Positions 8,617 through 17,396 of a DNA stretch of 32,254 bases are shown piece by piece. The stretch spans positions 1 to 32,254 of the forward strand of contig CAMBSB010000042.1 in assembly GCA_945870155.1 (NCBI GenBank), read 5' to 3'. The DNA is from Paludibacter jiangxiensis. Its GTDB lineage: Bacteria > Bacteroidota > Bacteroidia > Bacteroidales > Paludibacteraceae. Each line of letters starts with the position of its first letter. Within the stretch, counting starts at the first letter, position 1. Below the pieces are notes generated by a model. It ran no database searches, was not told the origin of the DNA, and saw only the letters and a program-made list of their open reading frames with translations. The translations under genes were made by a program, and so were the position numbers.

Positions 8617-9714
8617 TTACATATAAGTTACAAACAAAGGCGTATCCGAATTATTTACCATTTTATAAGCCAAACCGGGATTAAATAAACGTGAAAAGAA
8701 TTTACGTCGCCTGCTATTGAATGCAAGTAAATCAATATTGTTTGTTTTGAGGAAATTGTCAATTAGTTCAGGATTGTTATTCGAGCTTATAATGGCATAA
8801 TTTGTTTTTAAGCTGGGATAATGATTTTCGAAATAAGTTTTTATACCTGCCAGCATTATTTCATCCCATACCTGATTTTTCTCAGCTGCATGTATGAAAT
8901 ACATTTCCAACTTATTGTTTTTGAAAAGTTCAATACATTTATCAATGGCTATCAAGTCTTTTTGATCAAAATTTGTTAGAAAAGCAACTTTTCTAATCTG
9001 ATCGGGAGTGTTTTTTTTATCTTTTAGTGGAACGGCAAAAACAGGTGAAAGTGAAGACTCGATCACTTCGGCTGTTACACTTCCAATGTATTCGGTAGTA
9101 GATTTTTTTCCATGCGTACCCATTACAACCAGATAAGGTTTGTGCTTTTTACAATATTCAAGTATCTGATCTTCAGGCACTCCTTCGATTAATTCAAATT
9201 CAAATTTAATTTTTGGTAATTCGCCTTTTTCAATACGGTTGTTTAGTAAATTTTTCATGTTTTCAATATCAGCCTTTGCGCTGCTGAGTATTCTTCTTAA
9301 CAATTCGCTATCACTTAAATTATAGGTGCTAATGTCATTATTCACCGAAATAGTGAAAGCGGGGCTAAAATAAACATAAATAAATACGATTTCGGCATTT
9401 AAATTTTTAGCAAAATGAAAGCCATAATCAATCGAATTTTCAACTTGGTCGGCAAAGTCGATAGGAATAAGCACCCTTTTCGTTTCTACCTTCTCAGTTT
9501 TTACTTCCCATGCATTTTCTATTTCTTCTACAATTTTCAAGGCTCGGGGCAAATCCGACTCTTTGATTCGAATACGAACACCAACTGCCATTTCGGGATT
9601 TTCAATATTCAAATTATGAATCAATGTTTCGATACCATTATCTTCTAAAATGACTTTTATCATTTGAGCTCGTTGATAAGTACGGATAGCTAAAGTTACT
9701 AATTTGTCGTCCAT
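8617..9714 (-). CDS. DUF2007-universal stress protein fusion (two Usp domains)
   Basis: 365 aa with three parts. Residues 1-70 resemble DUF2007, a small signal-transduction-like domain (LVTLAIRTYQRAQMIKVILE). Residues 78-227 are a Usp domain. Residues 235-365 are a second, divergent Usp domain lacking a clear nucleotide loop. The first Usp domain keeps the ATP-loop pattern with G199, G202 and G211-S212, but with eight rather than nine residues between the second and third glycines. It is probably a cytoplasmic stress protein; no partner or ligand can be named. It is transcribed divergently from gldE. Confidence 0.8.
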   Translation of the reverse strand: MDDKLVTLAIRTYQRAQMIKVILEDNGIETLIHNLNIENPEMAVGVRIRIKESDLPRALKIVEEIENAWEVKTEKVETKRVLIPIDFADQVENSIDYGFHFAKNLNAEIVFIYVYFSPAFTISVNNDISTYNLSDSELLRRILSSAKADIENMKNLLNNRIEKGELPKIKFEFELIEGVPEDQILEYCKKHKPYLVVMGTHGKKSTTEYIGSVTAEVIESSLSPVFAVPLKDKKNTPDQIRKVAFLTNFDQKDLIAIDKCIELFKNNKLEMYFIHAAEKNQVWDEIMLAGIKTYFENHYPSLKTNYAIISSNNNPELIDNFLKTNNIDLLAFNSRRRKFFSRLFNPGLAYKMVNNSDTPLFVTYM

Positions 9715-9814
9715 AATGTATTGATTTAATTCATTAAACAGTAATTGAGAGTAGAAATCACGCTGTAAAAATAATATTTAAATCTGAATAAGAGCCAAAT
9801 CAAAATAAAATACT

Positions 9815-9822
9815 TAATTTTG
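9815..9822 (+). promoter_or_regulatory. Candidate -7 element of gldE
   Basis: TAATTTTG matches TAnnTTTG. It lies 84 bp upstream of the gldE ATG in the divergent gap with the Usp gene. The -33 box is not evident. Confidence 0.4.
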
Positions 9823-9906
9823 CACAAAAGATAATTTTTACAACAATAAATTCTGATTAAGATTAAGCAATTTTGCTCTCAGATCTCAGACTTTTTAATT
9901 CTTATA

Positions 9907-11220
9907 ATGACAAGCATACATTTCTTTCCTGTAACACTTTCTGCTTTAATATCACTTGTTTTAAGTGTTTTACTGCTAGGTGTATCTGCCATCATTTCAG
10001 CTTCGGAGGTAGCTTTTTTCTCACTTACTCCTCAAATACTTAGTGAAATTGATGAAAGTGATAGAAAAGCAGATAAAAAAATTATTCGTCTATTAGAAAA
10101 ACCACAACGATTACTGGCTACTATCCTGATTGGCAATACCTTTGTTAATGTTACTATCATTTTTTTATTGACTTATTTTACAACCTCAATTGTTAATTTC
10201 GATAATGCGCCAATTTTTGGTTTCGTTTTTCAAACTATAATAATCACCTTTTTGCTTTTGCTATTTGGCGAAATTATGCCAAAAATTTATGCAACACAAT
10301 CAACCAAAAAAGTTGCTTTAAATACTGCTCCATTTATAATATTTATCGAAAAAGTATTTGGTTTGGTTGTAAGTGTTATGGTTAATTCCACTTCTGTTGT
10401 TAATGCCCGCTTGGCCCGACATACCAAAAATAATATTTCGATGGATGAACTCTCACATGCATTGGAATTAACAACGAACAATAAAGACGAAGATACCGAT
10501 ATTTTGGAAGGTATAATTAAATTTGGAAATATACAGGTAGTTGATATTATGACTTCACGTGTCGATATGATAGATGTTGACATTAAAATAAATTACAGTG
10601 CATTAATGAGTATTATTATCAAATCGGGTTACTCGCGAATTCCAATATATTCAGGCACGCGCGATAATATTAAAGGAATACTCTACAGCAAAGATTTGCT
10701 TCCACATTTGGATAAGCCTGATAATTTCCGTTGGCAATCCCTGGTTCGCCCTGCTTATTATGTGCCCGAAACAAAAAAAATCGATGACTTACTCAATGAG
10801 TTTCAAACCAATAAAGTACATCTGGCCATAGTAGTTGATGAATATGGTGGAACTTCAGGTTTAGTATCACTCGAAGATATTTTGGAAGAGATTGTTGGCG
10901 ATATAAGTGATGAGTATGATGTTGACGAACAACTATTTACGAAGTTAGATAATCACACATTTATTTTTGAGGCCAAAATTCAACTGAACGATTTCTTTAA
11001 AATTGATGAAATTGATTCGTCAGATTTTATAAAAATAACCAACGAGGTTGAAACATTAGCCGGTTTAGTGCTCGAAATTAAAGGTGATATACCAAGTAAA
11101 AACGAAAGAATAGGTTACGATAAATATGTTTTTGAGATTCTGGCAGTTGATAACCGTAGAATCAAAAAAATTAAATTGTATATAAAAGATGATTTTGAAA
11201 AAGAGAACCGTTTAATTTAA
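9907..11220 (+). CDS. gldE: GldE-like CNNM/CBS/CorC transporter-family membrane protein
   Basis: 437 aa with the HlyC/CorC (CNNM) architecture: an N-terminal DUF21/CNNM membrane domain with about four hydrophobic helices (1-190), a pair of CBS domains (about 205-330; VVDEYGGTSGLVSLEDILEEIVGDI ends the second) and a C-terminal CorC_HlyC domain (about 345-430). Relatives export or regulate Mg2+/Co2+. The Bacteroidota branch is annotated as GldE. Assignment to GldE rather than another CNNM paralogue is from overall resemblance and phylum, not from operon context, since no gldD is adjacent. rpsO follows 150 bp downstream with its own promoter. Confidence 0.75.
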   Translation: MTSIHFFPVTLSALISLVLSVLLLGVSAIISASEVAFFSLTPQILSEIDESDRKADKKIIRLLEKPQRLLATILIGNTFVNVTIIFLLTYFTTSIVNFDNAPIFGFVFQTIIITFLLLLFGEIMPKIYATQSTKKVALNTAPFIIFIEKVFGLVVSVMVNSTSVVNARLARHTKNNISMDELSHALELTTNNKDEDTDILEGIIKFGNIQVVDIMTSRVDMIDVDIKINYSALMSIIIKSGYSRIPIYSGTRDNIKGILYSKDLLPHLDKPDNFRWQSLVRPAYYVPETKKIDDLLNEFQTNKVHLAIVVDEYGGTSGLVSLEDILEEIVGDISDEYDVDEQLFTKLDNHTFIFEAKIQLNDFFKIDEIDSSDFIKITNEVETLAGLVLEIKGDIPSKNERIGYDKYVFEILAVDNRRIKKIKLYIKDDFEKENRLI

Positions 11221-11257
11221 CCGTACTTTATTTCGTGAAAATTCTTTTTTAAAAAGA

Positions 11258-11289
11258 CTTGATTAATCGAAAAAAATATTCTATCTTTG
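11258..11289 (+). promoter_or_regulatory. rpsO promoter
   Basis: CTTG (11258-11261), a 20-nt spacer, then TATCTTTG (11282-11289). This is a strong match to the Bacteroidota -33/-7 pattern. The leader to the ATG at 11371 would be about 75 nt, which leaves room for S15 autoregulation, although no specific fold was worked out. Confidence 0.7.
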
Positions 11290-11370
11290 CAGCTCAAAAT
11301 TAAAAGTGAATATTGTGTTTAAAACAAGCATTACTTTTGGTTATTAATTATTCATTATTAAACATTTATC

Positions 11371-11640
11371 ATGTATTTAACAGCTGAAAAAAAGCAAGAA
11401 ATCTTTGGTAAATACGGAAAGTCTAACACTGATACTGGCTCGTCTGAAGGTCAAATAGCATTGTTTTCGTACCGTATCAACCATTTGACTCAACATTTGA
11501 AGTCAAACAAAAAAGATTATAGTACAGAACGCGCTCTGGTAATTTTGGTAGGAAAACGTCGTCGTCTGCTCAATTATTTGAAAGACACCGAAATTTCACG
11601 TTACCGTGCAATTATCAAAGAGTTAGGAATTAGAAAGTAA
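11371..11640 (+). CDS. rpsO: 30S ribosomal protein S15
   Basis: Primary 16S rRNA-binding protein that organises the central domain of the small subunit. At 89 aa it has the canonical length. The S15 signature region is clear: DTGSSEGQIALFSYRINHLTQHLKSN (about 21-46) followed by KDYSTERALVILVGKRRRLLNYL (48-70). It is a single-gene unit with a strong promoter upstream and an intrinsic terminator 24 bp after the stop. Confidence 0.98.
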   Translation: MYLTAEKKQEIFGKYGKSNTDTGSSEGQIALFSYRINHLTQHLKSNKKDYSTERALVILVGKRRRLLNYLKDTEISRYRAIIKELGIRK

Positions 11641-11663
11641 TTCTGGCTTTCACAACTTTTTAG

Positions 11664-11701
11664 AAAAGGCGTTTCAAAAGCTATTTTGAAATGCCTTTTT
11701 T
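11664..11701 (+). terminator. Intrinsic terminator of rpsO
   Basis: A 16-bp stem (11664-11679 with 11684-11699, one G.T pair) around a GCTA loop, ending in a T-run. It directly follows rpsO. Confidence 0.9.
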
Positions 11702-11789
11702 AATTTCCTACCTCTCAATGGTAGGGTTTTAGATATTAACATAATATACAATTAAAACAATTCTCCCTGAGGGGTTTGGATTTAATAAT

Positions 11790-13151
11790 ATGCAAAAACC
11801 ATCTATTCCAAAAGGAACACGCGATTTTACACCACCAGAAATGGCTAATCGCAACTATATTTTCAACACCATAAAAGATGTTTTTCGTTTGTATGGTTTT
11901 CAACAGATAGAAACGCCTGCGATGGAAAATTTATCAACACTGATGGGGAAATACGGTGAAGAAGGTGATAAATTGTTGTTTAAAATACTCAATTCAGGTG
12001 ATTTTTTAAATAGTTTAACCGAACAAGAAATATCTGACCGAAACAGTTTAAAACTTACTACCAAAATTTCTGAAAAAGGTTTACGTTACGACCTTACAGT
12101 TCCTTTTGCACGCTTTGTTGTGCAAAATCGTGATAAGATTAGTTTCCCATTTAAACGTTATCAAATTCAACCCGTTTGGCGTGCCGATAGACCTCAGAAA
12201 GGTCGTTATCGTGAGTTTTATCAATGCGATGTGGATGTGGTTGGGAGTGATTCTTTGCTCAATGAATTGGAATTGATTCAGATTGTTGATGAGGTTTATC
12301 GCAGACTTAAAATCAATGTTGTAATTAAAATTAATAATAGAAAAATTTTATCCGGAATTGCCGAAATTATCGGAGAAGCTGATAAAATTGTTGATATTAC
12401 GGTTGCCATTGATAAAATGGACAAAATTGGCTTGGAGAAAGTAAATGAAGAAATTGCATCTAAAGGAATTTCAGAAAATGCCATTGCAAAATTACAACCA
12501 ATTTTGAAACTAAATGGATCAAATTCTGAAAAGCTAAATATATTAAAATCAGTGCTTTCTCAATCTGAAGTTGGATTAAAAGGAGTTTCGGAATTGGAAA
12601 CCATTTTTGGATTTTGTGATATGATGCAAGTTCAGACTAAAATTGAGTTGGATTTAACATTGGCTCGTGGACTTAATTATTATACGGGTGCAATTTTTGA
12701 AGTGAAAGCGCTTGATGTAGAAATAGGTAGTATTACCGGTGGTGGTAGATATGATAATTTAACCGGTGTTTTTGGTATGGAAGGAGTTTCGGGCGTAGGT
12801 ATTTCGTTTGGTGCCGACCGTATTTACGATGTTTTAAATACTTTGAATCTTTATCCCGAAACATCTACCGAAAATACGCAGATTCTTTTTGTAAGTTTTG
12901 GCGACAAAGAATTGATATATGCTTTACCTTGGTTAAGTGTTTTGCGCAACAAAGGTATAAATGCAGAAATTTATCCTGAACCTGCAAAAATGAAAAAGCA
13001 AATGACTTATGCCGACAATAAGGCCATTCCTTATGTTGCAATTGTAGGCGAAACTGAAATGAATGAGAACAAAGTGATGCTAAAAAACATGAAATCAGGC
13101 GAACAAATTTTGGTTTCAGTTGATGAATTATTGCAGATTTTAAACAATTAA
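11790..13151 (+). CDS. hisS: Histidyl-tRNA synthetase
   Basis: Class II aminoacyl-tRNA synthetase charging tRNA-His. Length is 453 aa. Class II motif 2 is at 121-150 ([15 protein letters not shown]...REFYQCDVD). The histidine-specific peptide is [10 protein letters not shown] at 291-300. Motif 3 lies at about 317-345 (GGGRYDNL ... GISFGADRI). [11 protein letters not shown] (98-108) is the conserved histidine/ATP pocket. The C-terminal anticodon-binding domain covers about 363-453. A GAGGGG-type sequence 15-20 bp before the ATG is part of a palindrome-like block rather than a clear ribosome-binding site. It ends at a strong terminator facing the convergent pirin gene. Confidence 0.97.
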   Translation: MQKPSIPKGTRDFTPPEMANRNYIFNTIKDVFRLYGFQQIETPAMENLSTLMGKYGEEGDKLLFKILNSGDFLNSLTEQEISDRNSLKLTTKISEKGLRYDLTVPFARFVVQNRDKISFPFKRYQIQPVWRADRPQKGRYREFYQCDVDVVGSDSLLNELELIQIVDEVYRRLKINVVIKINNRKILSGIAEIIGEADKIVDITVAIDKMDKIGLEKVNEEIASKGISENAIAKLQPILKLNGSNSEKLNILKSVLSQSEVGLKGVSELETIFGFCDMMQVQTKIELDLTLARGLNYYTGAIFEVKALDVEIGSITGGGRYDNLTGVFGMEGVSGVGISFGADRIYDVLNTLNLYPETSTENTQILFVSFGDKELIYALPWLSVLRNKGINAEIYPEPAKMKKQMTYADNKAIPYVAIVGETEMNENKVMLKNMKSGEQILVSVDELLQILNN

Positions 13152-13188
13152 AATTTTAAAACTTACAGATATTTAAATACTTATAATC

Positions 13189-13228
13189 GAAAAAGCAAAT
13201 TAGAAACATGATTCTAATTTGCTTTTTC
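13189..13228. terminator. Bidirectional terminator between hisS and pirin
   Basis: A perfect 17-bp inverted repeat (13189-13205 with 13212-13228, loop ACATGA). It begins GAAAAAGC and ends GCTTTTTC, so each strand gives a hairpin followed by T residues. It lies between two convergent genes and can end both transcripts. Confidence 0.9.
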
Positions 13229-13252
13229 ATTTAAATATACTATTTGCTATTA

Positions 13253-13966
13253 CTAAATATTCATCGGTACTTCCATTAATAAAACTTCTGTATTATTTAT
13301 TGCAATCAGCTCTAATTCTGTAATTTCCCAAATTCCAAATCCATCTCTGGCTTTAAGTTCTTGATCGTTTATCAATAAACTTCCTTTTATGACAAATATA
13401 TAAACCCCGTTTTTTTCAGCATCGTGTAGCTTGTATTTTATGTTGCAGTTGGCTTCAAGTTTAGCAATATTAAACCAGGCATTTTGATTAATCCAGACCT
13501 TTTCCGAATCAAGATTAGGCGACAGTATCTCAGTAAGTTCATTTACTTTTAAACTATATTTCTGAATATCATAGCGTGGTGTTACATTTTTTACTTTTGG
13601 AATTATCCATATTTGTAAAAATTTGAGCGATTGGTCTTTGAGTTTATTATATTCGCTGTGAAATACTCCTGTACCAGCACTCATTACTTGTATGTCGCCG
13701 GGTTTCATAGTCATGGAATTATTCATGCTGTCGGTATGTACAAGTTCACCTTCGAGTGGAATGGATATTATTTCCATATTGTTATGTGGATGATTTCCAA
13801 ATCCTTTCCCAGGAGCAATAAAATCATCATTTATCACTCTTAAAGCACCAAAATTCGTTCTATTTGGGTCATAATAATCACCAAAACTAAAACTATGTCT
13901 GCTATGTAACCAACCCCAATTACTTGTTCCACGGGATTCTGTAGTATGTAAAATGCTTTTTGCCAT
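13253..13966 (-). CDS. Pirin family bicupin protein (YhhW-like)
   Basis: 237 aa, the size of YhhW-type pirins, which are Fe/metal-binding bicupins; some have quercetin 2,3-dioxygenase activity. The four metal ligands are in place in the first cupin: His59 and His61 (GNHPHNNME) and His103 and Glu105 (GVFHSEYN). The N-terminal SFSFGDYYDPNRTNFGALRV block (25-44) is also typical. The second cupin (about 150-237) lacks such ligands, as usual. The biological substrate is unknown. A second, distinct pirin is encoded at 14653-15531 in the opposite orientation. Confidence 0.88.
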   Translation of the reverse strand: MAKSILHTTESRGTSNWGWLHSRHSFSFGDYYDPNRTNFGALRVINDDFIAPGKGFGNHPHNNMEIISIPLEGELVHTDSMNNSMTMKPGDIQVMSAGTGVFHSEYNKLKDQSLKFLQIWIIPKVKNVTPRYDIQKYSLKVNELTEILSPNLDSEKVWINQNAWFNIAKLEANCNIKYKLHDAEKNGVYIFVIKGSLLINDQELKARDGFGIWEITELELIAINNTEVLLMEVPMNI

Positions 13967-14303
13967 TTAAATTTCTTGTGTTTTAATCATATAACAAAAT
14001 ACTTCCTATTTGGTTGATTCTTCTTGTTTTTTTAAAATCATTTCTTGTGTTTTCAAATATGCTAAATTCATAATATGACTTATTGTTATTCATAATATTT
14101 TTTTCTTTAATTTTGTAATACATAGATATACAGTGTTTTATGTTATAATTCTATGATGTTTTTTAAGTAATTATAATGAAATAAGGGAAAGACAAGAGGT
14201 GTAATGCTTACTCTTATGTAACTTGATTTTATTGAATAAAATATTAAGTCATTACAAATATTGTTTTTGAACATCGACTTTTAAATTGCTTCGAATATTC
14301 AAA

Positions 14304-14413
14304 CTGCCCCAAGCCCCTAAAGGGGATGTAAAGACGCAGTCGATATAAAAGAAAAAACAAACAAAGCAAACAAAACAATACTAATTCACATCCCCTTTAG
14401 GGGCTTGGGGCAG
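14304..14413. repeat. 26-bp perfect inverted repeat built from two palindromic repeats
   Basis: CTGCCCCAAGCCCC... (14304-14329) is the exact reverse complement of 14388-14413, across a 58-nt A/C-rich spacer. Each arm holds its own CCCCTAAAGGGG palindrome, so the unit is two head-to-head copies of the dispersed repeat family. It lies in the 686-bp gap between the divergent pirin genes, which otherwise has only a second inverted repeat (CTACTAAGGG 14459-14468 with CCCTTAGTAG 14499-14508) and no gene. Confidence 0.85.
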
Positions 14414-14652
14414 ATGTAAGTTATTTTTATTGGGGCTTATTTTTTATATATTGAGGGACTACTAAGGGCAAAGAATTAATTAAAATTAGGTATTTAAACC
14501 CTTAGTAGCAAAAATTCAATAAGCAAAACACCCTTATTTATATCGTCTTGAGATTCCATATCTAAACGGTAATGCATAATCATTATGGATTGTAGTGTTT
14601 TTTCAAATGAACTTAATGTTTTAAGTTTTTGTTTAAAGAACAAATAATAATT

Positions 14653-15531
14653 ATGAAGAATTTAAGAAGTATAGATCACGTTTTTGTACCACCACCTGCA
14701 CACATGGTGGGAGATGGTTTCAGGGTACATAATTTTTTTCCTGGAAATAGTCTCATGTCATTGAATAGAATGAGTCCGTTTTTTTTAATGGATTATGGTG
14801 CTAAAGTTGAATATACACCTACTGATACTCCACGAGGTGTTGGTGTTCACCCGCACAGAGGTTTTGAAACTGTAACTATTTCGTATCATGGGAAATTTGC
14901 GCACCACGACAGTGCAGGTAACAGTGGTGTAATTGGTGAAGGTGATGTGCAATGGATGACTGCAGCATCAGGTATTTTGCATAAAGAATATCATGAGAAG
15001 GAATGGAGTAGGAGTGGAGGTCTGATGCAAATGGTGCAATTGTGGGTTAATTTGCCTGCTCAGTTTAAAATGAGTCATCCTAAATATCAGGCTATTGCAC
15101 AAAAAGATTTTGGAATTTTCGATTTGCCCAATAATCAGGGACATATTGAAATTATTGCCGGTAATTTTAAAGGTGTAATTGGTCCTGCATTCTCATTTAC
15201 ACCTATTGAAATGTATAATATTAAACTGAAAAAATCAGTCAACTTAAATATCACATTTCCTGCAAATTATAATACCGGGTTTTTAGTTATTGAAGGAACT
15301 GTAATAATTAATGAAACCGAAATCCCAAGTGATAATTTCGTATTGTTTTCGAACGATGGCACTGATATTCAGATAGAAGCCTTGGAAAATACAATAATTT
15401 TAACTTTAAGTGGTGAGCCTATAAACGAAGCTATCTTTCCTTATGGACCATTCGTGATGAATACCAAACAAGAAATATTGCAAGCTTACGAAGATTTTAA
15501 TAATGGAAAATTTGGAGTACTTTTGGATTAA
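14653..15531 (+). CDS. Pirin family protein, long form
   Basis: 292 aa from the ATG at 14653. A longer frame from a TTG at 14629 has no support. The pirin metal site is present: His66 and His68 (GVHPHRGFETV), His110 and Glu112 (ILHKEYHE). The N-terminus FVPPPAHMVGDGFRVHNFFPG and the C-terminal motif FNNGKFG resemble the longer pirins of the RutD/PirA type. Pirins are redox-responsive nuclear or cytoplasmic proteins; in bacteria roles vary from quercetinase to enzyme regulation. The TPR gene follows 32 bp after its stop and may be co-transcribed. The peroxide-stress operon lies just downstream. Confidence 0.85.
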   Translation: MKNLRSIDHVFVPPPAHMVGDGFRVHNFFPGNSLMSLNRMSPFFLMDYGAKVEYTPTDTPRGVGVHPHRGFETVTISYHGKFAHHDSAGNSGVIGEGDVQWMTAASGILHKEYHEKEWSRSGGLMQMVQLWVNLPAQFKMSHPKYQAIAQKDFGIFDLPNNQGHIEIIAGNFKGVIGPAFSFTPIEMYNIKLKKSVNLNITFPANYNTGFLVIEGTVIINETEIPSDNFVLFSNDGTDIQIEALENTIILTLSGEPINEAIFPYGPFVMNTKQEILQAYEDFNNGKFGVLLD

Positions 15532-15563
15532 ATTAAAATACTTATTCACCTATAATTTTTTTA

Positions 15564-16307
15564 ATGAAAAATAAAAATCTTTATCTTTTGCAAGTTCTGT
15601 TTGTTTTATTTATTAATGCACTTCAGTTAAATGCTCAAACTGTCTCAAATCCTGTTATTTACAATGCGTATGTCAGTGGTGATATGAACAAGTGGGCTGC
15701 TGTAATTCATACTTTAGAAAATCAACAACCAAGCACCCTCGATAAAAAATTAGAATTAGCAAGTTATTATTATGGTTATATAGGCTTTTTGTTAGGAGCA
15801 AAAAAGCCCGATATAGCACAAAAATATCTAACTAATGGTTCTTTGTTAATTGATGATATAATCAAACATTGGCCTAAGAATGCAACTGCTTATGCTTATA
15901 AAGGTTCGTTTATTGGCTTCAAAATTGCGTTAAGTAAATTTAAAGCGTTAACACAAGGAGGGGAATGTGTTACAAATTTAGATAAAGCTTTGAAAATTGA
16001 ACCACAAAACATACAGGCTAATATAGATAAAGGAAATATGCTTTTTCATACTCCAAGGTTGTTTGGTGGCGACAAAAAATTAGCTTTAAAGTACTTTATT
16101 CACGGGGTGAATATTATTGAAAAGAATAAATTGACTGATAATAATTGGGTTTATTTATATGCACTTAGTTTAACAGCAAGAACTTATGAGTACTTAAATC
16201 AATTTGATAATGCGAAAATAACTTACGATAAGATTTTACGAATTGAACCCAATTATAAATGGGTAAAAAATGTTTTATTGCCTGCATTGAATACAAAAAT
16301 GAAGTGA
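15564..16307 (+). CDS. Secreted tetratricopeptide-repeat protein
   Basis: 247 aa with a signal peptide (MKNKNLYLLQVLFVLFINAL..., cleavage likely after the A-Q near residue 25) and no lipobox, so probably periplasmic. Degenerate TPR-like helical pairs can be seen at about 135-165 (LDKALKIEPQNIQANIDKG) and 200-240 (LTARTYEYLNQFDNAKITYDKILRIEPNYKWV). No enzymatic domain is recognised. TPRs usually mediate protein contacts, but the partner is unknown. It starts 32 bp after the pirin stop. Confidence 0.65.
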   Translation: MKNKNLYLLQVLFVLFINALQLNAQTVSNPVIYNAYVSGDMNKWAAVIHTLENQQPSTLDKKLELASYYYGYIGFLLGAKKPDIAQKYLTNGSLLIDDIIKHWPKNATAYAYKGSFIGFKIALSKFKALTQGGECVTNLDKALKIEPQNIQANIDKGNMLFHTPRLFGGDKKLALKYFIHGVNIIEKNKLTDNNWVYLYALSLTARTYEYLNQFDNAKITYDKILRIEPNYKWVKNVLLPALNTKMK

Positions 16308-16374
16308 CTTTTGATAAGCAGATGTTAATAAGCTATTTGAAATCATTAAAATAGCATAATAATTTCATTTAAAT

Positions 16375-16420
16375 ATATCGCACACGATATAAAATAGTAA
16401 TTTTGTATCGCAAACGATAT
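16375..16420 (+). promoter_or_regulatory. gpx-ohrR-gpx promoter with two OhrR-type operators
   Basis: Two copies of a palindrome: ATATCG-CACA-CGATAT (16375-16390) and TATCG-CAAA-CGATA (16406-16419). Their centres are 30 bp apart. Between them is TAATTTTG (16398-16405), a good -7 element. The first copy covers the -33 region and the second the transcription start. This is a natural repression layout, and the OhrR homologue encoded two genes on is the obvious candidate. That OhrR binds here is inference. Confidence 0.75.
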
Positions 16421-16441
16421 AATAAATTAAATGAACACAAT

Positions 16442-16927
16442 ATGAAACAAAATTTTTATGATTTTAAAGCCAACTCACTCAAAGGTAAAGAAACAAGTAT
16501 GGCTGACTACAAAGATAAAGTAGTGTTAGTAGTAAATACAGCAAGTAAATGCGGGCTTACACCACAATACGAAGGTTTAGAAAAACTCTATAAGGACTAT
16601 AAAGACAAAGGATTGGTTATAATTGGTTTTCCGTGTAATCAATTTGCAAAACAAGAACCTGGAGGAGATAAAGAAATAGCCGAAGGATGTTTAATCAATT
16701 ATGGAGTTACATTTCCTATGTTTTCAAAAATTGATGTTAATGGAAGCACTGCACATCCAATTTACAAATATCTAAAATCGGAACTTAAAGGAGGCATTTT
16801 TGGAAGCAGTATCAAATGGAATTTTACCAAATTTATACTTGACAAAAATGGAAAACCCTTTAAACGTTATTCTCCAACAACAACACCTGACAAGTTACGA
16901 AGTGATATTGAAAAATTATTAGCGTAG
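16442..16927 (+). CDS. Glutathione-peroxidase-family thiol peroxidase (cytoplasmic)
   Basis: 161 aa from ATG 16442. Upstream in-frame codons overlap the operator and promoter, so the longer 174-aa reading is rejected. It reduces hydrogen and organic peroxides, probably with thioredoxin as in other Cys-type bacterial GPx. The peroxidatic Cys37 is in [16 protein letters not shown], the Gln of the catalytic tetrad is Gln67 in GFPCNQF, and the WNF motif is at about 132-134. Cys83 (EGCLINYG) is in the usual resolving position. No signal peptide. First gene of a three-gene operon; ohrR starts 7 bp after its stop. Confidence 0.9.
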   Translation: MKQNFYDFKANSLKGKETSMADYKDKVVLVVNTASKCGLTPQYEGLEKLYKDYKDKGLVIIGFPCNQFAKQEPGGDKEIAEGCLINYGVTFPMFSKIDVNGSTAHPIYKYLKSELKGGIFGSSIKWNFTKFILDKNGKPFKRYSPTTTPDKLRSDIEKLLA

Positions 16928-16934
16928 TTTAAGC

Positions 16935-17393
16935 ATGGAATACGAACAATTAAAACTTGAAAATCAACTTTGTTTTCCTTTTTATGCTGTTTCAAGGTTG
17001 ATTATAAGAGCATATCAGGAAGATTTAGATGCATTGGGATTAACATATCCTCAATATTTGGTTTTAATGGTGTTGTGGGAAAATGACAATGTAAGTGTTA
17101 ATACTATTGCAGAAAAATTGATTTTAAACACCAATACCATAACTCCATTACTAAAGCGTATGGAAGTTTCCGGTTTAATTATCAGACACCAATCTGCTGA
17201 AGATCAACGCAAAGTAATAGTGAGTTTAACAGCCAAAGGAACTGAATTTAAAGTTTTGGCAGCTGAAATACCTTATAAGTTGATTAAAAAACTCAAAATT
17301 GAGCCTCAAGAAGAACAAATTCAAGAAGCTTTAATTTTGAAGAAAAAACTTTATGAATTAATTAATTTACTAGAAAACATTGAAAAACAATAA
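16935..17393 (+). CDS. ohrR: OhrR-type MarR family peroxide-sensing repressor
   Basis: 152-aa winged-helix regulator. The N-terminal LENQLCFPFYAVSR carries Cys13, the conserved sensing cysteine of OhrR, and Tyr27 and Tyr38 stand where OhrR uses tyrosines to bond the reduced Cys. LGLTYPQYLVLMVLWE (35-50) is diagnostic of this branch. The HTH and wing cover about 52-95 (NTIAEKLILNTNTITPLLKRME ... SAEDQRKVIVSLT). In known systems oxidation of the Cys by organic peroxides releases the operator. Here it sits between two peroxidase genes, behind two palindromic operators, which argues for autoregulation. The gpx gene after it starts 3 bp past its stop. Confidence 0.88.
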   Translation: MEYEQLKLENQLCFPFYAVSRLIIRAYQEDLDALGLTYPQYLVLMVLWENDNVSVNTIAEKLILNTNTITPLLKRMEVSGLIIRHQSAEDQRKVIVSLTAKGTEFKVLAAEIPYKLIKKLKIEPQEEQIQEALILKKKLYELINLLENIEKQ

Positions 17394-17396
17394 ATT

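Noticed and set aside
14629-14652. TTG start for the long pirin
   Set aside because: An ATG 24 bp later fits the usual pirin N-terminus and no ribosome-binding site supports the TTG.
16403-16441. Longer N-terminus for the first GPx gene
   Set aside because: The extra codons lie over the -7 element and operator, and the family start fits MKQNFYDF at 16442.
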